From: Bacillota bacterium
GTDB taxonomy: Bacteria; Bacillota; Limnochordia; Darwinibacteriales; JAAYFS01
DNA: 64,000 nt
Assembly: GCA_012728115.1 (NCBI GenBank)
Contig: JAAYFS010000015.1
Coordinates: 16,402 to 80,401 of the forward strand
Direction: 5' to 3'
How positions within the stretch are numbered: position 1 is the first letter of the stretch; each line of letters opens with the position of its first letter. The notes under the pieces were generated by a model, which ran no database searches, was not told the origin of the DNA, and saw only the letters and a program-made list of their open reading frames with translations. The position numbers were made by a program, and so were the translations under genes. Below are positions 19,468-29,376 of this stretch, in pieces.

Positions 19468-19929
19468 CTATTCTCTCCTTCCAAGCCTTTCTAATCCAAC
19501 CATTGCCATAATACACTCTTCTTTATTGCGCATCAGATTGCGTTCATCCTCATTTTCATGATCATAACCGAGTAAGTGTAGCATTCCATGGGCTACCAAG
19601 TAGCCCACTTCGCGCTCCATGCTATGTCCATACTCCCCCGACTGCTCAAGAGCCTTTTCTAATGAAATAACAATATCGCCTAAAACAGGTTCTATTCCTG
19701 GAAAATCATCGTCCATTTGCGGGAAAGACAAAACGTCGGTCGGGTAATCTTTGTCTCGATACTGTTTGTTTAGGTCTTGTATATACTCATTGTCAACAAA
19801 AGTAATACTTACTTCAACTTCTAAATCAACTTCTTCTAACTCCAATGTAGCAATAACTACTTTCTGGATCAACGATTCAAAATCCCCAAATGGAACCTTA
19901 TTCTGCTGGTTGTTGATGTGGATTTCCAC
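19468..19929 (-). CDS. ybeY: Endoribonuclease YbeY
   Basis: Metal-dependent RNase for 16S rRNA 3'-end maturation and ribosome quality control. The three-histidine metal site HGMLHLLGYDHENE (about residues 114-127) is intact; 153 aa is standard. GTG start; the first 32 nt overlap the end of pgpH, which implies translational coupling. Confidence 0.95.
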   Translation of the reverse strand: MEIHINNQQNKVPFGDFESLIQKVVIATLELEEVDLEVEVSITFVDNEYIQDLNKQYRDKDYPTDVLSFPQMDDDFPGIEPVLGDIVISLEKALEQSGEYGHSMEREVGYLVAHGMLHLLGYDHENEDERNLMRNKEECIMAMVGLERLGRRE

Positions 19930-22084
19930 TTTTACTTTTCTTCCCTTCGATTTCTTCTCGCGTTATGTTTTCTGGATATTCAATCCTTGGATGGAATATC
20001 CCCGCTAAAACATGAACAAAAGCATCAGCTATCTTGTCCAAATCCCTGAATGTTAGTTCACATTCATCGAGCTGTCCACTGTTTAAACGTTCCTTAATAA
20101 TCTTTCGAACCAACCCTTCAATTTTGCCAGGTGTCGGTTTAGGAAGTGCCCTTACTGCAGCTTCAACCGCATCAGCTAAGGATACGATCGCTGTCTCTTT
20201 CGACTGTGGTCTTGGACCAGAGTAACGATAATCTTCTTCCTCGATATGTTCATTTTCGTTACTAGTCTCCACCGCTCGATGGTAGAAGTATTTCACTAAA
20301 TCAGTACCATGATGTTCAGCGATAAAGTTGGTAATTTCGTCTGGAAGATTATATTGTTTCGCTAATTCCAAACCATCTTTGACATGGGCAGTAATAATCA
20401 GAGTTGATAAAGATGGTGATACTTTATTATGTGGATTTTCCATTCCCACCTGATTTTCAACAAAGAAGTATGGACGTTTGATCTTCCCAATATCATGAAA
20501 GTTTGATCCTACTCTTGCTAACAGACCATCTGCACCAATGGCATCAGCTGCTGCCTCAGCCATATTCCCAACGATAATGCTGTGATGATAAGTTCCAGGC
20601 GCTTCCATCATCAATCTTTTTAATAATGGGTGATTTGGATTTGATAGTTCCAATAATTTGATAGCAGAAGTGATTCCAAAAACACTTTCTAAATATGGTA
20701 AAAAGCCGATCGCAATAATGGATGAGATAATTCCATTTAAAACACCTAAGTAGCTATGAATTAGTAGGGAGGTATCCTTTTGAATAAAAGATAGTATTAC
20801 GATCACGATGAAGTTCACCGCACCGACAATAAAGCCAGCGCGCATCAAATCTCCTCTTTGACCAACCTTAGAAATACCAAAAACTCCGCTTAATCCTCCT
20901 GCCAGAGCAAGAATAATAAACGTCGAGTTAAACCCTGTTACAATCCCAACAACAACTCCAAGTACCAAAGTTGCCACAATCGCTAGGCGTGAATCAAGCA
21001 GAACAGTAATAAGGATACTGGCAAGCGCAACAGGTGTTAATAATGAGGCATCTTCCCAATGAATGGTCGCCAGAATTTTAGCTATGAAAGAAACCACAAG
21101 AATGATCACACCCAATAATGCTAGTTGAGCTTCATTCTCAATAATTTCGGGTTTATTTTGATATAAATAGATACCTAGACTTGCTAATAACAGTAATACG
21201 ATCGCCAATAGCCCTAGGTAAGATAAGTAATCCGTTGGACTGCGATACAAACCTAGATCTTGCAATATTATTATATGTTCCTCACTGACTACCTCACCAT
21301 TTCGCACAATTATTTCATTGGCTTGAACATATACTGGTTCGACTTGTTCACTGGCATCTTGCTTGATCTGTTCAATTTTCTGAACATTAACTGTTAAATT
21401 TGGTTGAATGATTTGTTGTCCCAAACTATAAGTTACCTGTTGTAATCTAGAAGGGATCTGAGTTTCACCAATCAATTCAGGAACCTTATTACGTACAACT
21501 TGCAAATCACGTTCGGGAATCTTTTGGTTCATTAATTCAAGCAAAATTTGGCGAGTTTGCGCAGCAAAAGACTGAAAATCCTCCAATGAATGTGCGAGAA
21601 CAAGCCGGATCGCATCAGAACTTAGCTCAATCCCCCAATTTTTATGTAAGCCAAATTGAATCTCTTCGACTGATAAGGGCTGTTGTGCTTCCTGGTTTTC
21701 TTCAGTTGTTTCCTCACTAAAAAAACCTTGCCTTAAAGTCGTAAAAGTACCATCGATTCTTTCTTCTGCGCGAATGATGGTCGCATAGTTCAAATCATAA
21801 TTATCCAGATCTTCAAGGGCCTCAACCTCAGCCTTTTCAGCCCGCTCACGCTGCAAGCGCTCAGTCTCAGGCCTATTGACAATCGTTTTTGGTGAAACGA
21901 TATCACGTGGACTAACTTGTCCAACTTCCAAGTCGACTTCACTAGGCAAGAAATTTATTGCTAAGATTGCAAATAATCCAGCACATACTAAAACTGCCAG
22001 TATCCACTGGCGAACACTATTCCTATCTAATATGGCATCTATATATTTTTTCGCATCTTTCCATCCTTTACGTTTCTTAACCAC
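19898..22084 (-). CDS. pgpH: Seven-transmembrane HD-domain cyclic-di-AMP phosphodiesterase PgpH
   Basis: 7TMR-HD protein (728 aa; YqfF in Bacillus). It has a short cytoplasmic tail, one helix (residues 27-48), an extracytoplasmic 7TMR-HDED domain to about residue 275, seven helices to about 480, then a cytosolic HD domain with HHSIIVGNMAEAAADAIGAD, SNFHDIGKIKRPYFF and EHHGTDLVKYFYH. Relatives hydrolyse c-di-AMP and so tune osmotic and wall homeostasis. In the standard phoH-pgpH-ybeY order. Confidence 0.94.
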   Translation of the reverse strand: MVKKRKGWKDAKKYIDAILDRNSVRQWILAVLVCAGLFAILAINFLPSEVDLEVGQVSPRDIVSPKTIVNRPETERLQRERAEKAEVEALEDLDNYDLNYATIIRAEERIDGTFTTLRQGFFSEETTEENQEAQQPLSVEEIQFGLHKNWGIELSSDAIRLVLAHSLEDFQSFAAQTRQILLELMNQKIPERDLQVVRNKVPELIGETQIPSRLQQVTYSLGQQIIQPNLTVNVQKIEQIKQDASEQVEPVYVQANEIIVRNGEVVSEEHIIILQDLGLYRSPTDYLSYLGLLAIVLLLLASLGIYLYQNKPEIIENEAQLALLGVIILVVSFIAKILATIHWEDASLLTPVALASILITVLLDSRLAIVATLVLGVVVGIVTGFNSTFIILALAGGLSGVFGISKVGQRGDLMRAGFIVGAVNFIVIVILSFIQKDTSLLIHSYLGVLNGIISSIIAIGFLPYLESVFGITSAIKLLELSNPNHPLLKRLMMEAPGTYHHSIIVGNMAEAAADAIGADGLLARVGSNFHDIGKIKRPYFFVENQVGMENPHNKVSPSLSTLIITAHVKDGLELAKQYNLPDEITNFIAEHHGTDLVKYFYHRAVETSNENEHIEEEDYRYSGPRPQSKETAIVSLADAVEAAVRALPKPTPGKIEGLVRKIIKERLNSGQLDECELTFRDLDKIADAFVHVLAGIFHPRIEYPENITREEIEGKKSKSGNPHQQPAE

Positions 22085-22107
22085 AATGATCCCCCTTTGG
22101 GATTGCT

Positions 22108-23073
22108 CTATTGATCTTCCTTTTCCGCATACCTTTCGTACGCTTCGATAATTCTTTGGACAAGTGGGTGACGCACCACATCACTGCCAGTGAGATAAGA
22201 AAAACCTATCCCAGGTATATCTTTTAATATTCTCTGAATTTTTATCAGTCCTGAATTCTTTCCTCTTGGAAGATCGATCTGTGTAATATCTCCCGTAACA
22301 ATTGCTTTCGAGCCATAACCCAATCTAGTCAAAAACATCTTCATTTGTTCAGGGGTTGTGTTTTGGGCCTCATCAAGAATAATGAACGAGTCGTCTAAAG
22401 TTCGTCCACGCATATAAGCTAGTGGCGCAATTTCTACTACTCCTCTTTCTCGATATTTCTGATAGACTTCTTGCCCAAGGATTTCGTATAACGCATCATA
22501 CAATGGGCGTAAGTATGGATCTACTTTACTTTGTAAATCGCCTGGCAAAAACCCAAGATGTTCGCCCGCTTCTACTGCTGGGCGCGTTAAAATTATTCTT
22601 TGGACTTCCTTTCTTTTCAAAGCAGCGATCGCCATTGCCATCGCTAAATAGGTTTTTCCTGTTCCAGCTGGTCCGATAGCAAAAACTATTTCGCTACGCT
22701 GCACTAATTGATAATATTGTTTTTGACCAGCAGTCTTAGGGCGAATCTGTTTCCCTCTCGCAGTAGTTACGATGACTTCTGAACCGATCTCACGCATAGT
22801 GGTTAATTGATCAGTATTTCGAACTAATTGAGTTGCATAGTAAGCCTCTTGTGAGGTGATATCATGGTCCAAATCCACTAAGTTCTTCAGTGCATCACTA
22901 GCACGCTTTACCGCTTCGGGTTCACCAATAATTACCAATTCCAATCCTCGGGGAATTATCTGAACATCTAATTCTTCCTCAATTAACTTGAGGTTTTCAT
23001 CTCCTCTTCCACTAAGTGCTTGAGCTTGTTCATTATTCTTTAATTTAATTACCTCTTCGACGATTTCCTTCAA
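22108..23073 (-). CDS. phoH: PhoH-like ATPase
   Basis: PhoH family P-loop ATPase (321 aa), probably RNA-related, encoded almost always beside ybeY. Walker A GPAGTGKTYLAMA, Walker B FIILDEAQN, and VTGDITQIDLPRG are visible. An N-terminal KH-like part (ELVIIGEPEAVKRASDAL) precedes. Start is TTG 23071-23073, 7 nt after GGGGG; longer frames upstream run into the yqfD end and have no family resemblance. Confidence 0.94.
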   Translation of the reverse strand: MKEIVEEVIKLKNNEQAQALSGRGDENLKLIEEELDVQIIPRGLELVIIGEPEAVKRASDALKNLVDLDHDITSQEAYYATQLVRNTDQLTTMREIGSEVIVTTARGKQIRPKTAGQKQYYQLVQRSEIVFAIGPAGTGKTYLAMAMAIAALKRKEVQRIILTRPAVEAGEHLGFLPGDLQSKVDPYLRPLYDALYEILGQEVYQKYRERGVVEIAPLAYMRGRTLDDSFIILDEAQNTTPEQMKMFLTRLGYGSKAIVTGDITQIDLPRGKNSGLIKIQRILKDIPGIGFSYLTGSDVVRHPLVQRIIEAYERYAEKEDQ

Positions 23074-23137
23074 ACCCAATCCCCCTACATAGCAATTCCT
23101 TAGCTTTATTATATGCAAAATAAACCAGTGATGCAAA

Positions 23138-24316
23138 TCATTCCTGCTTTGCAGAAGCGAACGCACCGATATCATCTTCGAGCTCGACCAACAAGCCAAT
23201 TCGTACGCCATAATCATCTACGATTGTATATTCTCGAATTTGCGTCTCTGTAATTTTGTGCTTTTCAATACCTTCAGCTTCCAGCATCTCCCACGCTCTC
23301 ATTAATGCTAATGCACGAGCTTCCTCCTCTGGAATCACTACTGTTTCATAAACGACCTCGTAATATACTAGTTTGGTTGTTTGTAATAACTGAAAGCCAT
23401 TAACAATATCAAGTTTCCAATCTGATTTTTCAACCACATAGTTTTCAAACGGTGGTTTTTTCCTAAATCCTAGTTCTTTTCCCCCTATTTTTAAAACGTA
23501 TCCAGTGTGAGAATTCCCTGTACGTTGTTGGATTATGCGATAAAAGGCCGCTTCCCCGATCGCTTCATACCACACCCTTGCTCGAACCAACCCCTCAGCG
23601 CGACCATGTTGCTTTCGACCATACTGATCATAGTATTCTCCTGAGATCAGTACATCTCCTTTGCGAACAGTATCACCCACTCTTACTTGCGGGATACCAC
23701 GAAAAGTCATCACCTGCGTAATGATCCCATCGCGTGCTGCGATTACATCACCCACCAATTGAGTACTCGGATCGGGCATAGATTTTTCGACGATTTGGAT
23801 CTTCGCTAAAACTCCCCGAACACTGATTCCAACCCAAGCTATCTCACTTATTTCACTCATAATTTGGTTTTCGATTGAGCGCGGTGACAAATCTGTTTTT
23901 CGAGTTCCCACCTGGACACCCTGATCGATCAATATTTCAATGACTTCTTCTTTACTCACTTGCTCAAGCCCAGTAATCTGAACAAACCAAATGAATCCTG
24001 ATAAGTAATACAGTAAGATTGCGAAAACAATAAATCCGATAAATAAAAAATACCTAGTTTGGGCTTTATTTAAATAGAAAGGAAAACCGTACTTACCCAC
24101 AATATTTATACGGACGGGAAGATCCCTTACTAATGGTCTGATTTTCCGAAACCCTTTGATACTTATTTTTGCGATCAAAGTATCTACAGATAATCTTTCG
24201 ATATCCCAGAGATCCCAATCGGCATCAAGAATTCGATTAAAGAGGATTTCTACACCTGGTCCTTTAAACTTGAGCACTAAGTATCCTGTTAACCAAGCCC
24301 AGAGTCTCTGTATCAA
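23138..24316 (-). CDS. yqfD: Sporulation protein YqfD
   Basis: Membrane protein needed for efficient sporulation in Bacillus, under mother-cell control (392 aa). A ~90-residue cytosolic part (TGYLVLKFKGPGVEILFNRI) leads to one membrane helix (about residues 88-108), then a large domain with the family hallmarks QVGTRKTDLSPRSIENQI and AARDGIITQVMTFRGIPQVR (a biotinyl/barrel-sandwich-like part). Directly after yqfC. Confidence 0.93.
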   Translation of the reverse strand: MIQRLWAWLTGYLVLKFKGPGVEILFNRILDADWDLWDIERLSVDTLIAKISIKGFRKIRPLVRDLPVRINIVGKYGFPFYLNKAQTRYFLFIGFIVFAILLYYLSGFIWFVQITGLEQVSKEEVIEILIDQGVQVGTRKTDLSPRSIENQIMSEISEIAWVGISVRGVLAKIQIVEKSMPDPSTQLVGDVIAARDGIITQVMTFRGIPQVRVGDTVRKGDVLISGEYYDQYGRKQHGRAEGLVRARVWYEAIGEAAFYRIIQQRTGNSHTGYVLKIGGKELGFRKKPPFENYVVEKSDWKLDIVNGFQLLQTTKLVYYEVVYETVVIPEEEARALALMRAWEMLEAEGIEKHKITETQIREYTIVDDYGVRIGLLVELEDDIGAFASAKQE

Positions 24317-24327
24317 GATTAACCCTC

Positions 24328-24600
24328 CTAATCGATCGAGAATTCGATATCTAATAAGAATCCTTGGATTGTTATTTCTTCTTTGTATAGGCGTTTTAGC
24401 CTAAGTTTCCGTCCTCTTAGAATTAACGTTATACCTTTATTTCCCCTAATACTGATCTGCTCAGTTGTATATTCAAGGAGGCCTCGATGGTTTTCGATGG
24501 TTGCCTCCATGTTTCCAATTATCTCAATCTTTGGTAAAGACATCATAATATCTGATGGGAGTTCGAGAATGTCTGTCATTGCTTTTAAGAGTTTGGCCAT
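24328..24600 (-). CDS. yqfC: Sporulation protein YqfC
   Basis: Small (90 aa) YabP/YqfC-family sporulation protein. It shows the family pattern LPKIEIIGNMEATIENHRGLL and IRGNKGITLILRGRKLRLK. GGAGGTAGG lies before the ATG. It forms a pair with yqfD 11 nt downstream, and a terminator upstream separates the pair from floA, so an own (probably mother-cell sigma-E) promoter is expected between 24601 and 24670; I see no clear match. Confidence 0.9.
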   Translation of the reverse strand: MAKLLKAMTDILELPSDIMMSLPKIEIIGNMEATIENHRGLLEYTTEQISIRGNKGITLILRGRKLRLKRLYKEEITIQGFLLDIEFSID

Positions 24601-24670
24601 TAACCTACCTCCTAACCCTGGTTCTTATAAAACCTATGCATAGATCCGATAAAAAAACACTTCTACAACA

Positions 24671-24699
24671 AAAAACCTTGGTTCAGCACCAAGGTTTTT
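24671..24699 (-). terminator. Rho-independent terminator before yqfC
   Basis: Perfect 11-bp stem AAAAACCTTGG / CCAAGGTTTTT with a 7-nt loop, T-rich on both strands. It closes the nfeD-floA transcript and isolates yqfC-yqfD. Confidence 0.85.
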
Positions 24700-24719
24700 C
24701 ACTGTTCTCAGTTCAGTTC

Positions 24720-25169
24720 TCAGCGAACCTTCCAAGCACTTTTGGCTCGCGGTTCCCCGATAATTTCTTTTAGAAGCATAGCTTCTGCTAATTTATTAGA
24801 ATTCAATCTAATTCGTAGTTTTTGTTTTGGTAATGGTTGCACCCTTACCGCGCTTTCGACTACACTATCCTCTTCATCATCGTTATTCCAACCACCTAAA
24901 TCATCATCCCAAATTTCTTCATCGAAACTATCCTCATTCATAGTTACCGAAACTCTAGGCTCTTGAACCGTTTGAGTTTCTGTGACAATTCTAGACTCAA
25001 AACTAGATTCTGCTGGAATGAAGTCTTTTACTGTTTCCTCTGAATTAAATTCGGGTGTAGTTTTCCCAGTCGCCTTTACATCCTGTTTTTTCTGTTGTTT
25101 ATCTACTAGTTTGGCTAAAGCGCTGATGATTAGTATGATAAGGTAAAAAATCGAAAAATAATCTTTCAA
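24720..25169 (-). CDS. Membrane-anchored acidic protein of unknown function (yqfB position)
   Basis: 149 residues: one N-terminal membrane helix (FSIFYLIILIISALAKLV), a low-complexity acidic middle (DEEIWDDDLGGWNNDDEED), and a short conserved-looking C-terminus with LRIRLNSNKLAEAMLLKEII and GEPRAKSAW. The end resembles the last segment of small proteins that often follow floA in Bacillota. It lies 33 nt downstream of floA and before a terminator, so it is probably part of the nfeD-floA membrane-microdomain operon. Confidence 0.6.
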   Translation of the reverse strand: MKDYFSIFYLIILIISALAKLVDKQQKKQDVKATGKTTPEFNSEETVKDFIPAESSFESRIVTETQTVQEPRVSVTMNEDSFDEEIWDDDLGGWNNDDEEDSVVESAVRVQPLPKQKLRIRLNSNKLAEAMLLKEIIGEPRAKSAWKVR

Positions 25170-25202
25170 TATCTCACCACCCTAATGTCAAAAGGGGCTT
25201 TC

Positions 25203-26195
25203 TTATGAACCACTCTTATCTGAATTTTTATCGTCTTCGATCTCTCTACTGAGCGATTCTCTCATTTTGGTATCGGACTTGATATTCTGGATATTGTAGT
25301 AATCCATAATTCCGAGTTTTCCCTCACGCAATGCTTGTGCCATTGCACGAGGAACTTCAGCTTCTGCTTCAACAACCATTGCTCTCATCTCTTGAACGCG
25401 AGCTTTCATTTCTTGCTCTAAAGCTAGAGCAGCAAAACGTCTTTCAGCAGCTTTTGCTTGAGCAATGTTTTTATCTGCTTCCGCTTGGTCAATTTGTAAA
25501 CGCGCACCGATATTGCGACCTACATCAACGTCAGCGATATCGATCGATAGGATCTCAAAAGCTGTACCAGCATCAAGACCCTTACTTAAAACAGTTTGAG
25601 AGATAAGGTCTGGATTTTCCAAAACCTCCCCATGCGAATTCTGCGAACCAACGGTAGAGACAATACCTTCTCCCACCCGAGCGATAATAGTTGCTTCACC
25701 CGCCCCACCAATTAATCGGTCAATGTTCGCGCGAACAGTAACGCGTGCCCTAACGATTAATTCAATTCCATTTAACGCAACAGCTGATATGGCTGGAGTT
25801 TCGATCACTTTTGGGTTAACACTCATTTGGACAGCTTCAAAAACATTTCGGCCAGCCAGATCAATGGCAGCGGCTTTCTCGAAATTCATAGGGATATCTG
25901 CCCTATGAGATGCAATCAAAGCGTCGATAACTCTATCAACCTGACCCCCCGCAAGGAAGTGAGCTTCCAGCTGGTTAATCGAAACCGCCAAACCTGCTTT
26001 TTGGGCTTTAATAAGAGGTATAATAATGCGTGAGGGGGGGACACGACGTAATCTCATTCCAACTAAAGTAAAGATACCGACCTTTACCCCTGCAGCCAAC
26101 GCTGAAATCCACAATCCGATTGGAACAAAGGTAAAGAACAACGATAGACCAATAACTATCAATAAGATAATAAACACGATCAACAATGGTTCCAT
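25203..26195 (-). CDS. floA: Flotillin-like protein FloA
   Basis: Scaffold of functional membrane microdomains (330 aa, YqfA/DUF4881-type FloA). An N-terminal hairpin segment anchors it (residues 4-40), followed by the SPFH-like part ([46 protein letters not shown]) and an EA-rich coiled coil ([20 protein letters not shown]). Encoded 23 nt after nfeD, the usual partner. Confidence 0.94.
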   Translation of the reverse strand: MEPLLIVFIILLIVIGLSLFFTFVPIGLWISALAAGVKVGIFTLVGMRLRRVPPSRIIIPLIKAQKAGLAVSINQLEAHFLAGGQVDRVIDALIASHRADIPMNFEKAAAIDLAGRNVFEAVQMSVNPKVIETPAISAVALNGIELIVRARVTVRANIDRLIGGAGEATIIARVGEGIVSTVGSQNSHGEVLENPDLISQTVLSKGLDAGTAFEILSIDIADVDVGRNIGARLQIDQAEADKNIAQAKAAERRFAALALEQEMKARVQEMRAMVVEAEAEVPRAMAQALREGKLGIMDYYNIQNIKSDTKMRESLSREIEDDKNSDKSGS

Positions 26196-26218
26196 TAGTT
26201 TTCCTCCCTATCCGTTTT

Positions 26219-27517
26219 TTAAGTAGAAACTTCTCGAACTACGATACGTATACCTTCCACATACACTACTTCAACAGGAACATCGTTTTTGATAAATCCT
26301 CCATCAGAAACAACACTATATCTCTGTCCTTCTATTAAAGCGGTTCCACTTGGTCTTAATGGAGTAACTGTAACACCTCGCTTTCCTACTAAATCATTAT
26401 AAGTCGGAGTACCCTTATATCCCGATTCTTTATCTTCGCGATGTTCTAATACCAATCTTCGCCAAACCCGAGACTGGGTAAATCTCCGCCAGAATAAGAC
26501 AATTACCAAAATGGAGATAAGTAAAGCCAAAACAATACTCCATAAAGCGGAAGTAATACTTCCAAACGCCAAGAACAAGCTAACGAATAGCGCGATTATT
26601 CCCAAGATGCCGACGATCCCAAACCCTGGCACAACAAAAACCTCTACTGCAATAAGCCCAAGTCCGACAATAAATAGGATGATAACTTCTAAGCCAGCCA
26701 ACCCTATAACCAACCTCCCCCCAAAAAATAGTACTAAAGCAATAACTCCAACGGTACCTGAAACGCCCCATCCAGGGGACATTACTTCGAAAATAATGCC
26801 TAAAAATCCAATGGCCAGTAACAAAGAACTCATCAAAGGGCCTGTAAGAAAACTTGCTACTCGTTCCGCCCAATTTGGATAGTATTGAATAATCGGTAAT
26901 TCATCAAGTCCAAATTCCTTCAATACCTCATCTCGGGATGAAGTGATTAAATCGGCGTATCCTAATTCGAGAGCCTGATGAGCAGATAGAGCTAAAATTT
27001 GCTCGGAAGAAACAAGTCCAGGAATTTCGACATTAATATCCACCATAGCAGCCGCGATCTGCGGATCCCTTCCGTAAACCTCAGCAGTAGATTCAAACTC
27101 AGCACGCAATGCCGAAACAGTTTTCTCGTCAGTGGGTTGTGGCTCGGCAGCGCCAATCGAACTACCTGGGTACATTGCGATATGAGGAGCAGCTAGCGTA
27201 ATTAAGGCTCCCGCTGACCAAGCGCGATTTTGAACATACACAACCACAGGCATTTTCATTCTTATTATTAGATCGCGAATCTCAGTGGCTGCATCCACCC
27301 TTCCACCAAAAGTATCGATCTCAATAAGAACAGCGGAATTAGATTTTTCTGCGTCCTTTAATACTCTCGCCACAAATCCTGCCTCACCTGGAGAAATATC
27401 TCCCTTGATCGGTAAGACATAAATCGCCTCTGGTGTACTAGCAGCTATTTGCACAGGAGCAATTACCAGTAACGAACAAAGCATTAAGGTCAACATAAAA
27501 ATTACTCTATCTTTCAT
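26219..27517 (-). CDS. nfeD: NfeD membrane serine protease-like protein
   Basis: Long NfeD (432 aa): a signal peptide, a ClpP/SppA-like protease domain with TFGGRVDAATEI, QNRAWSAGALITLAA (catalytic Ser in SAGAL) and YPGSSIGAAEPQ, then four to five membrane helices (about residues 225-345) and a C-terminal OB-fold NfeD domain (VGKRGVTVTPLRPSGTALIEG). Works with flotillins in membrane organisation. Start ATG 27515-27517 is 5 nt after GGGTGA; an in-frame TTG/ATG further up is less likely. Confidence 0.92.
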   Translation of the reverse strand: MKDRVIFMLTLMLCSLLVIAPVQIAASTPEAIYVLPIKGDISPGEAGFVARVLKDAEKSNSAVLIEIDTFGGRVDAATEIRDLIIRMKMPVVVYVQNRAWSAGALITLAAPHIAMYPGSSIGAAEPQPTDEKTVSALRAEFESTAEVYGRDPQIAAAMVDINVEIPGLVSSEQILALSAHQALELGYADLITSSRDEVLKEFGLDELPIIQYYPNWAERVASFLTGPLMSSLLLAIGFLGIIFEVMSPGWGVSGTVGVIALVLFFGGRLVIGLAGLEVIILFIVGLGLIAVEVFVVPGFGIVGILGIIALFVSLFLAFGSITSALWSIVLALLISILVIVLFWRRFTQSRVWRRLVLEHREDKESGYKGTPTYNDLVGKRGVTVTPLRPSGTALIEGQRYSVVSDGGFIKNDVPVEVVYVEGIRIVVREVST

Positions 27518-27608
27518 GCTGTTCACCCACTTTCCTTGTTTCCCACTTTTCACTTCAATTATATACTATTACGCAGAATAAAGTCTATCATTCAAGCCTT
27601 TTCTAAGC

Positions 27609-27640
27609 AAAAAAGCTCGATATCAAAAGATATCGAGCTT
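27609..27640 (-). terminator. Rho-independent terminator after rpsU
   Basis: Perfect 12-bp stem AAGCTCGATATC / GATATCGAGCTT, 4-nt loop, followed on the minus strand by six Ts. It starts 7 nt after the rpsU stop codon. Confidence 0.92.
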
Positions 27641-27646
27641 GTCTAG

Positions 27647-27823
27647 TTAGCTAAACTTTCTTCTCCTTGCTGCCTCACTTTTTTTCTTTCTTCGTACACT
27701 TGGCTTATCGTAATACTCTCTCTTCCTGTACTCTGACAAAACGCCAGACATCCGAACACTCTTCTTAAAACGGCGCAAAGCGTTATCGAGGGACTCGTTC
27801 TTGCCAATCTTCACTTCTGCCAT
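27647..27823 (-). CDS. rpsU: 30S ribosomal protein bS21
   Basis: 58-residue protein found by translating the minus strand: it begins [20 protein letters not shown], continues with [20 protein letters not shown] and ends in a basic RRRKF. This is the classic bS21 sequence. GGAGGGAGGG lies 7 nt before the ATG. It sits upstream of nfeD/floA/yqfC as in most Bacillota, and has its own strong terminator. Confidence 0.97.
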   Translation of the reverse strand: MAEVKIGKNESLDNALRRFKKSVRMSGVLSEYRKREYYDKPSVRRKKKSEAARRRKFS

Positions 27824-27924
27824 CTATATCCCTCCCTCCGAACAAATCAGTAAACTATGCAATCATTATTAATTATAAACGATTCTCTGAAGGAGGTCAA
27901 CGAATTTTATTCGGATGAAAGAGG

Positions 27925-28284
27925 TCATTTAAATGAATCCTCAGACCGCTTACTATCCACAACTCGTCCTGTATATTGAGGGAAATCGCAATACAACACC
28001 AATTCACCTATTAACCTCTTGGTCGTGATAGTCCAAGTTTCCGCTTCTTTAACTTCTCTAAGCACTTTCAAGAATCTATTTCTGTTAAAGGGATTAACCC
28101 GAGATAGCCTACCAACACTAATCAGATGTATCCCTCTATCTTTAATTTTCATTAAGCACGTAAAACAAACAATATGTACTTTTTCTGCGTTATCCTTTGA
28201 AGTATTAGTTTGGTCGACTACTAGTTCACCTTTCCAATTCCTTATTTCACCCTTGCAATGTTCACAAACTGGGAATTTGGACAC
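27925..28284 (-). CDS. Unknown protein with two CxxC knuckles
   Basis: 119 residues with CEHC at 7-10 and CFTC at 40-43, spaced as in zinc ribbons or treble-clef zinc sites; the remainder is mixed and basic (RVNPFNRNRFLKVLREV). GTG start with GAGAGGTGG 6 nt upstream supports a real gene. I do not recognise a family. It marks the left end of the accessory stretch between rpsU and hit. Confidence 0.55.
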   Translation of the reverse strand: MSKFPVCEHCKGEIRNWKGELVVDQTNTSKDNAEKVHIVCFTCLMKIKDRGIHLISVGRLSRVNPFNRNRFLKVLREVKEAETWTITTKRLIGELVLYCDFPQYTGRVVDSKRSEDSFK

Positions 28285-28429
28285 CTATATCCACCTCTCA
28301 ATCTATAAGATTGTATCTTGGATAACCATTCATATATTAAGTTGCTTTGGAGGGTGAAAAAGTCAACTGCAAGTAACATTTTTTTATAATTTTCAGCAAA
28401 AAATAAGATGATTCCTTAACAAATGTATC

Positions 28430-29376
28430 CTAGAGTAACTTATCAATATGATCTAGGTACCAATTAATTCTCTCTAGCGCACTACTTAAGTACTTAGTAA
28501 CTATATCAACTCTTGATGAATCCTTTTGAATACGAATACCATAGGTTTCGATCCAGAGCCTAGATAACGGTAATAGATAAACATCTTCTTCGGCGAGAGC
28601 CATTGGTCCATTATGGTTTAGATATTCTTCCATAAACTCAACGTAGAATTTTTTATTTAACTCAAAATCTCTCGCATTCCAATTCCGCGACCACATTTCA
28701 AGCGCAATTGCTAAGTCAAACTTAAGAGGATGGTTGATCCAAAAGCCGAAATCCACTACTTGCTGTATTTCGTCACCAGCAAAAATGGTATTACTAGCAT
28801 GGAAATCAGCATGACATAAACCACGTTTTAATGCCTTTATATTATCAACCACATTTTCAATTAAATGAGAAACAGTTTGCTTAAATTCTATTAAAACACT
28901 GCCTGGGCGATTCAACTCCTCTGAAAATAACCACGGTCCCAACAAAGAATTAAGTGGATCATGATCATACATCCAGTTAATTGTATTGCAATATGGAAGA
29001 TCCAAAGGTCTTTCTGGTCCTTTAAGCACGAGTGCTACTTGCTGAAACCTAGCAAAAACCCTTGCAGCATTCTTTAATCTATTTGGTGTAACTTCTGGTG
29101 CATACCACTCATTTTGAAAATCCTCAATGCAATCATCAACGTACGAATAATAAGTAATAAACCGATCGCCACAAATTATTGGTTTGGAAATCGGGATCTG
29201 AATCGGAATGCCAGATTCAAATAAAACATGACACAGATTATGGATATAGTTTACTTGCTCTAGTTGGTTCAAATTAAAAACTCGACCCACTCTTTTTTAT
29301 CTTTTTCCAGCCAGGTTCTTTTAACTGTACCTACAAAACCTTGTTCGGGAATGATAGGGTTAGTAGTTTCGTTCAT
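28430..29376 (-). pseudogene. APH/CotS-type phosphotransferase gene with a frameshift
   Basis: Kinase-like protein of the aminoglycoside/choline-kinase superfamily. The main frame (GTG 29288-29290 to 28430, 286 aa) has the catalytic LCHADFHASNTIF and metal-binding VVDFGFW. A much better start exists upstream: ATG 29374-29376 after GAGGTGGG, coding ETTNPIIPEQGFVGTVKRTW and then EKDKK. That frame reaches a run of six As (29293-29298 on the + strand as Ts) and is closed by TGA at 29269. Seven As would join both parts into one ~314-residue protein. So this is either a true frameshift mutation, a sequencing error in the homopolymer, or (less likely) recoding. Substrate unknown. Confidence 0.7.

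Noticed and set aside
26580..26873. 97-codon frame inside nfeD on the same strand
   Set aside because: Out-of-frame shadow of the membrane-helix region of nfeD, which itself is clearly conserved.
29290..29300. Programmed -1 frameshift at AAAAAAG in the kinase gene
   Set aside because: The heptamer is present, but the incoming frame is not the A-AAA-AAG phase used by known slippery sites, and I see no downstream hairpin; an indel is the simpler reading.
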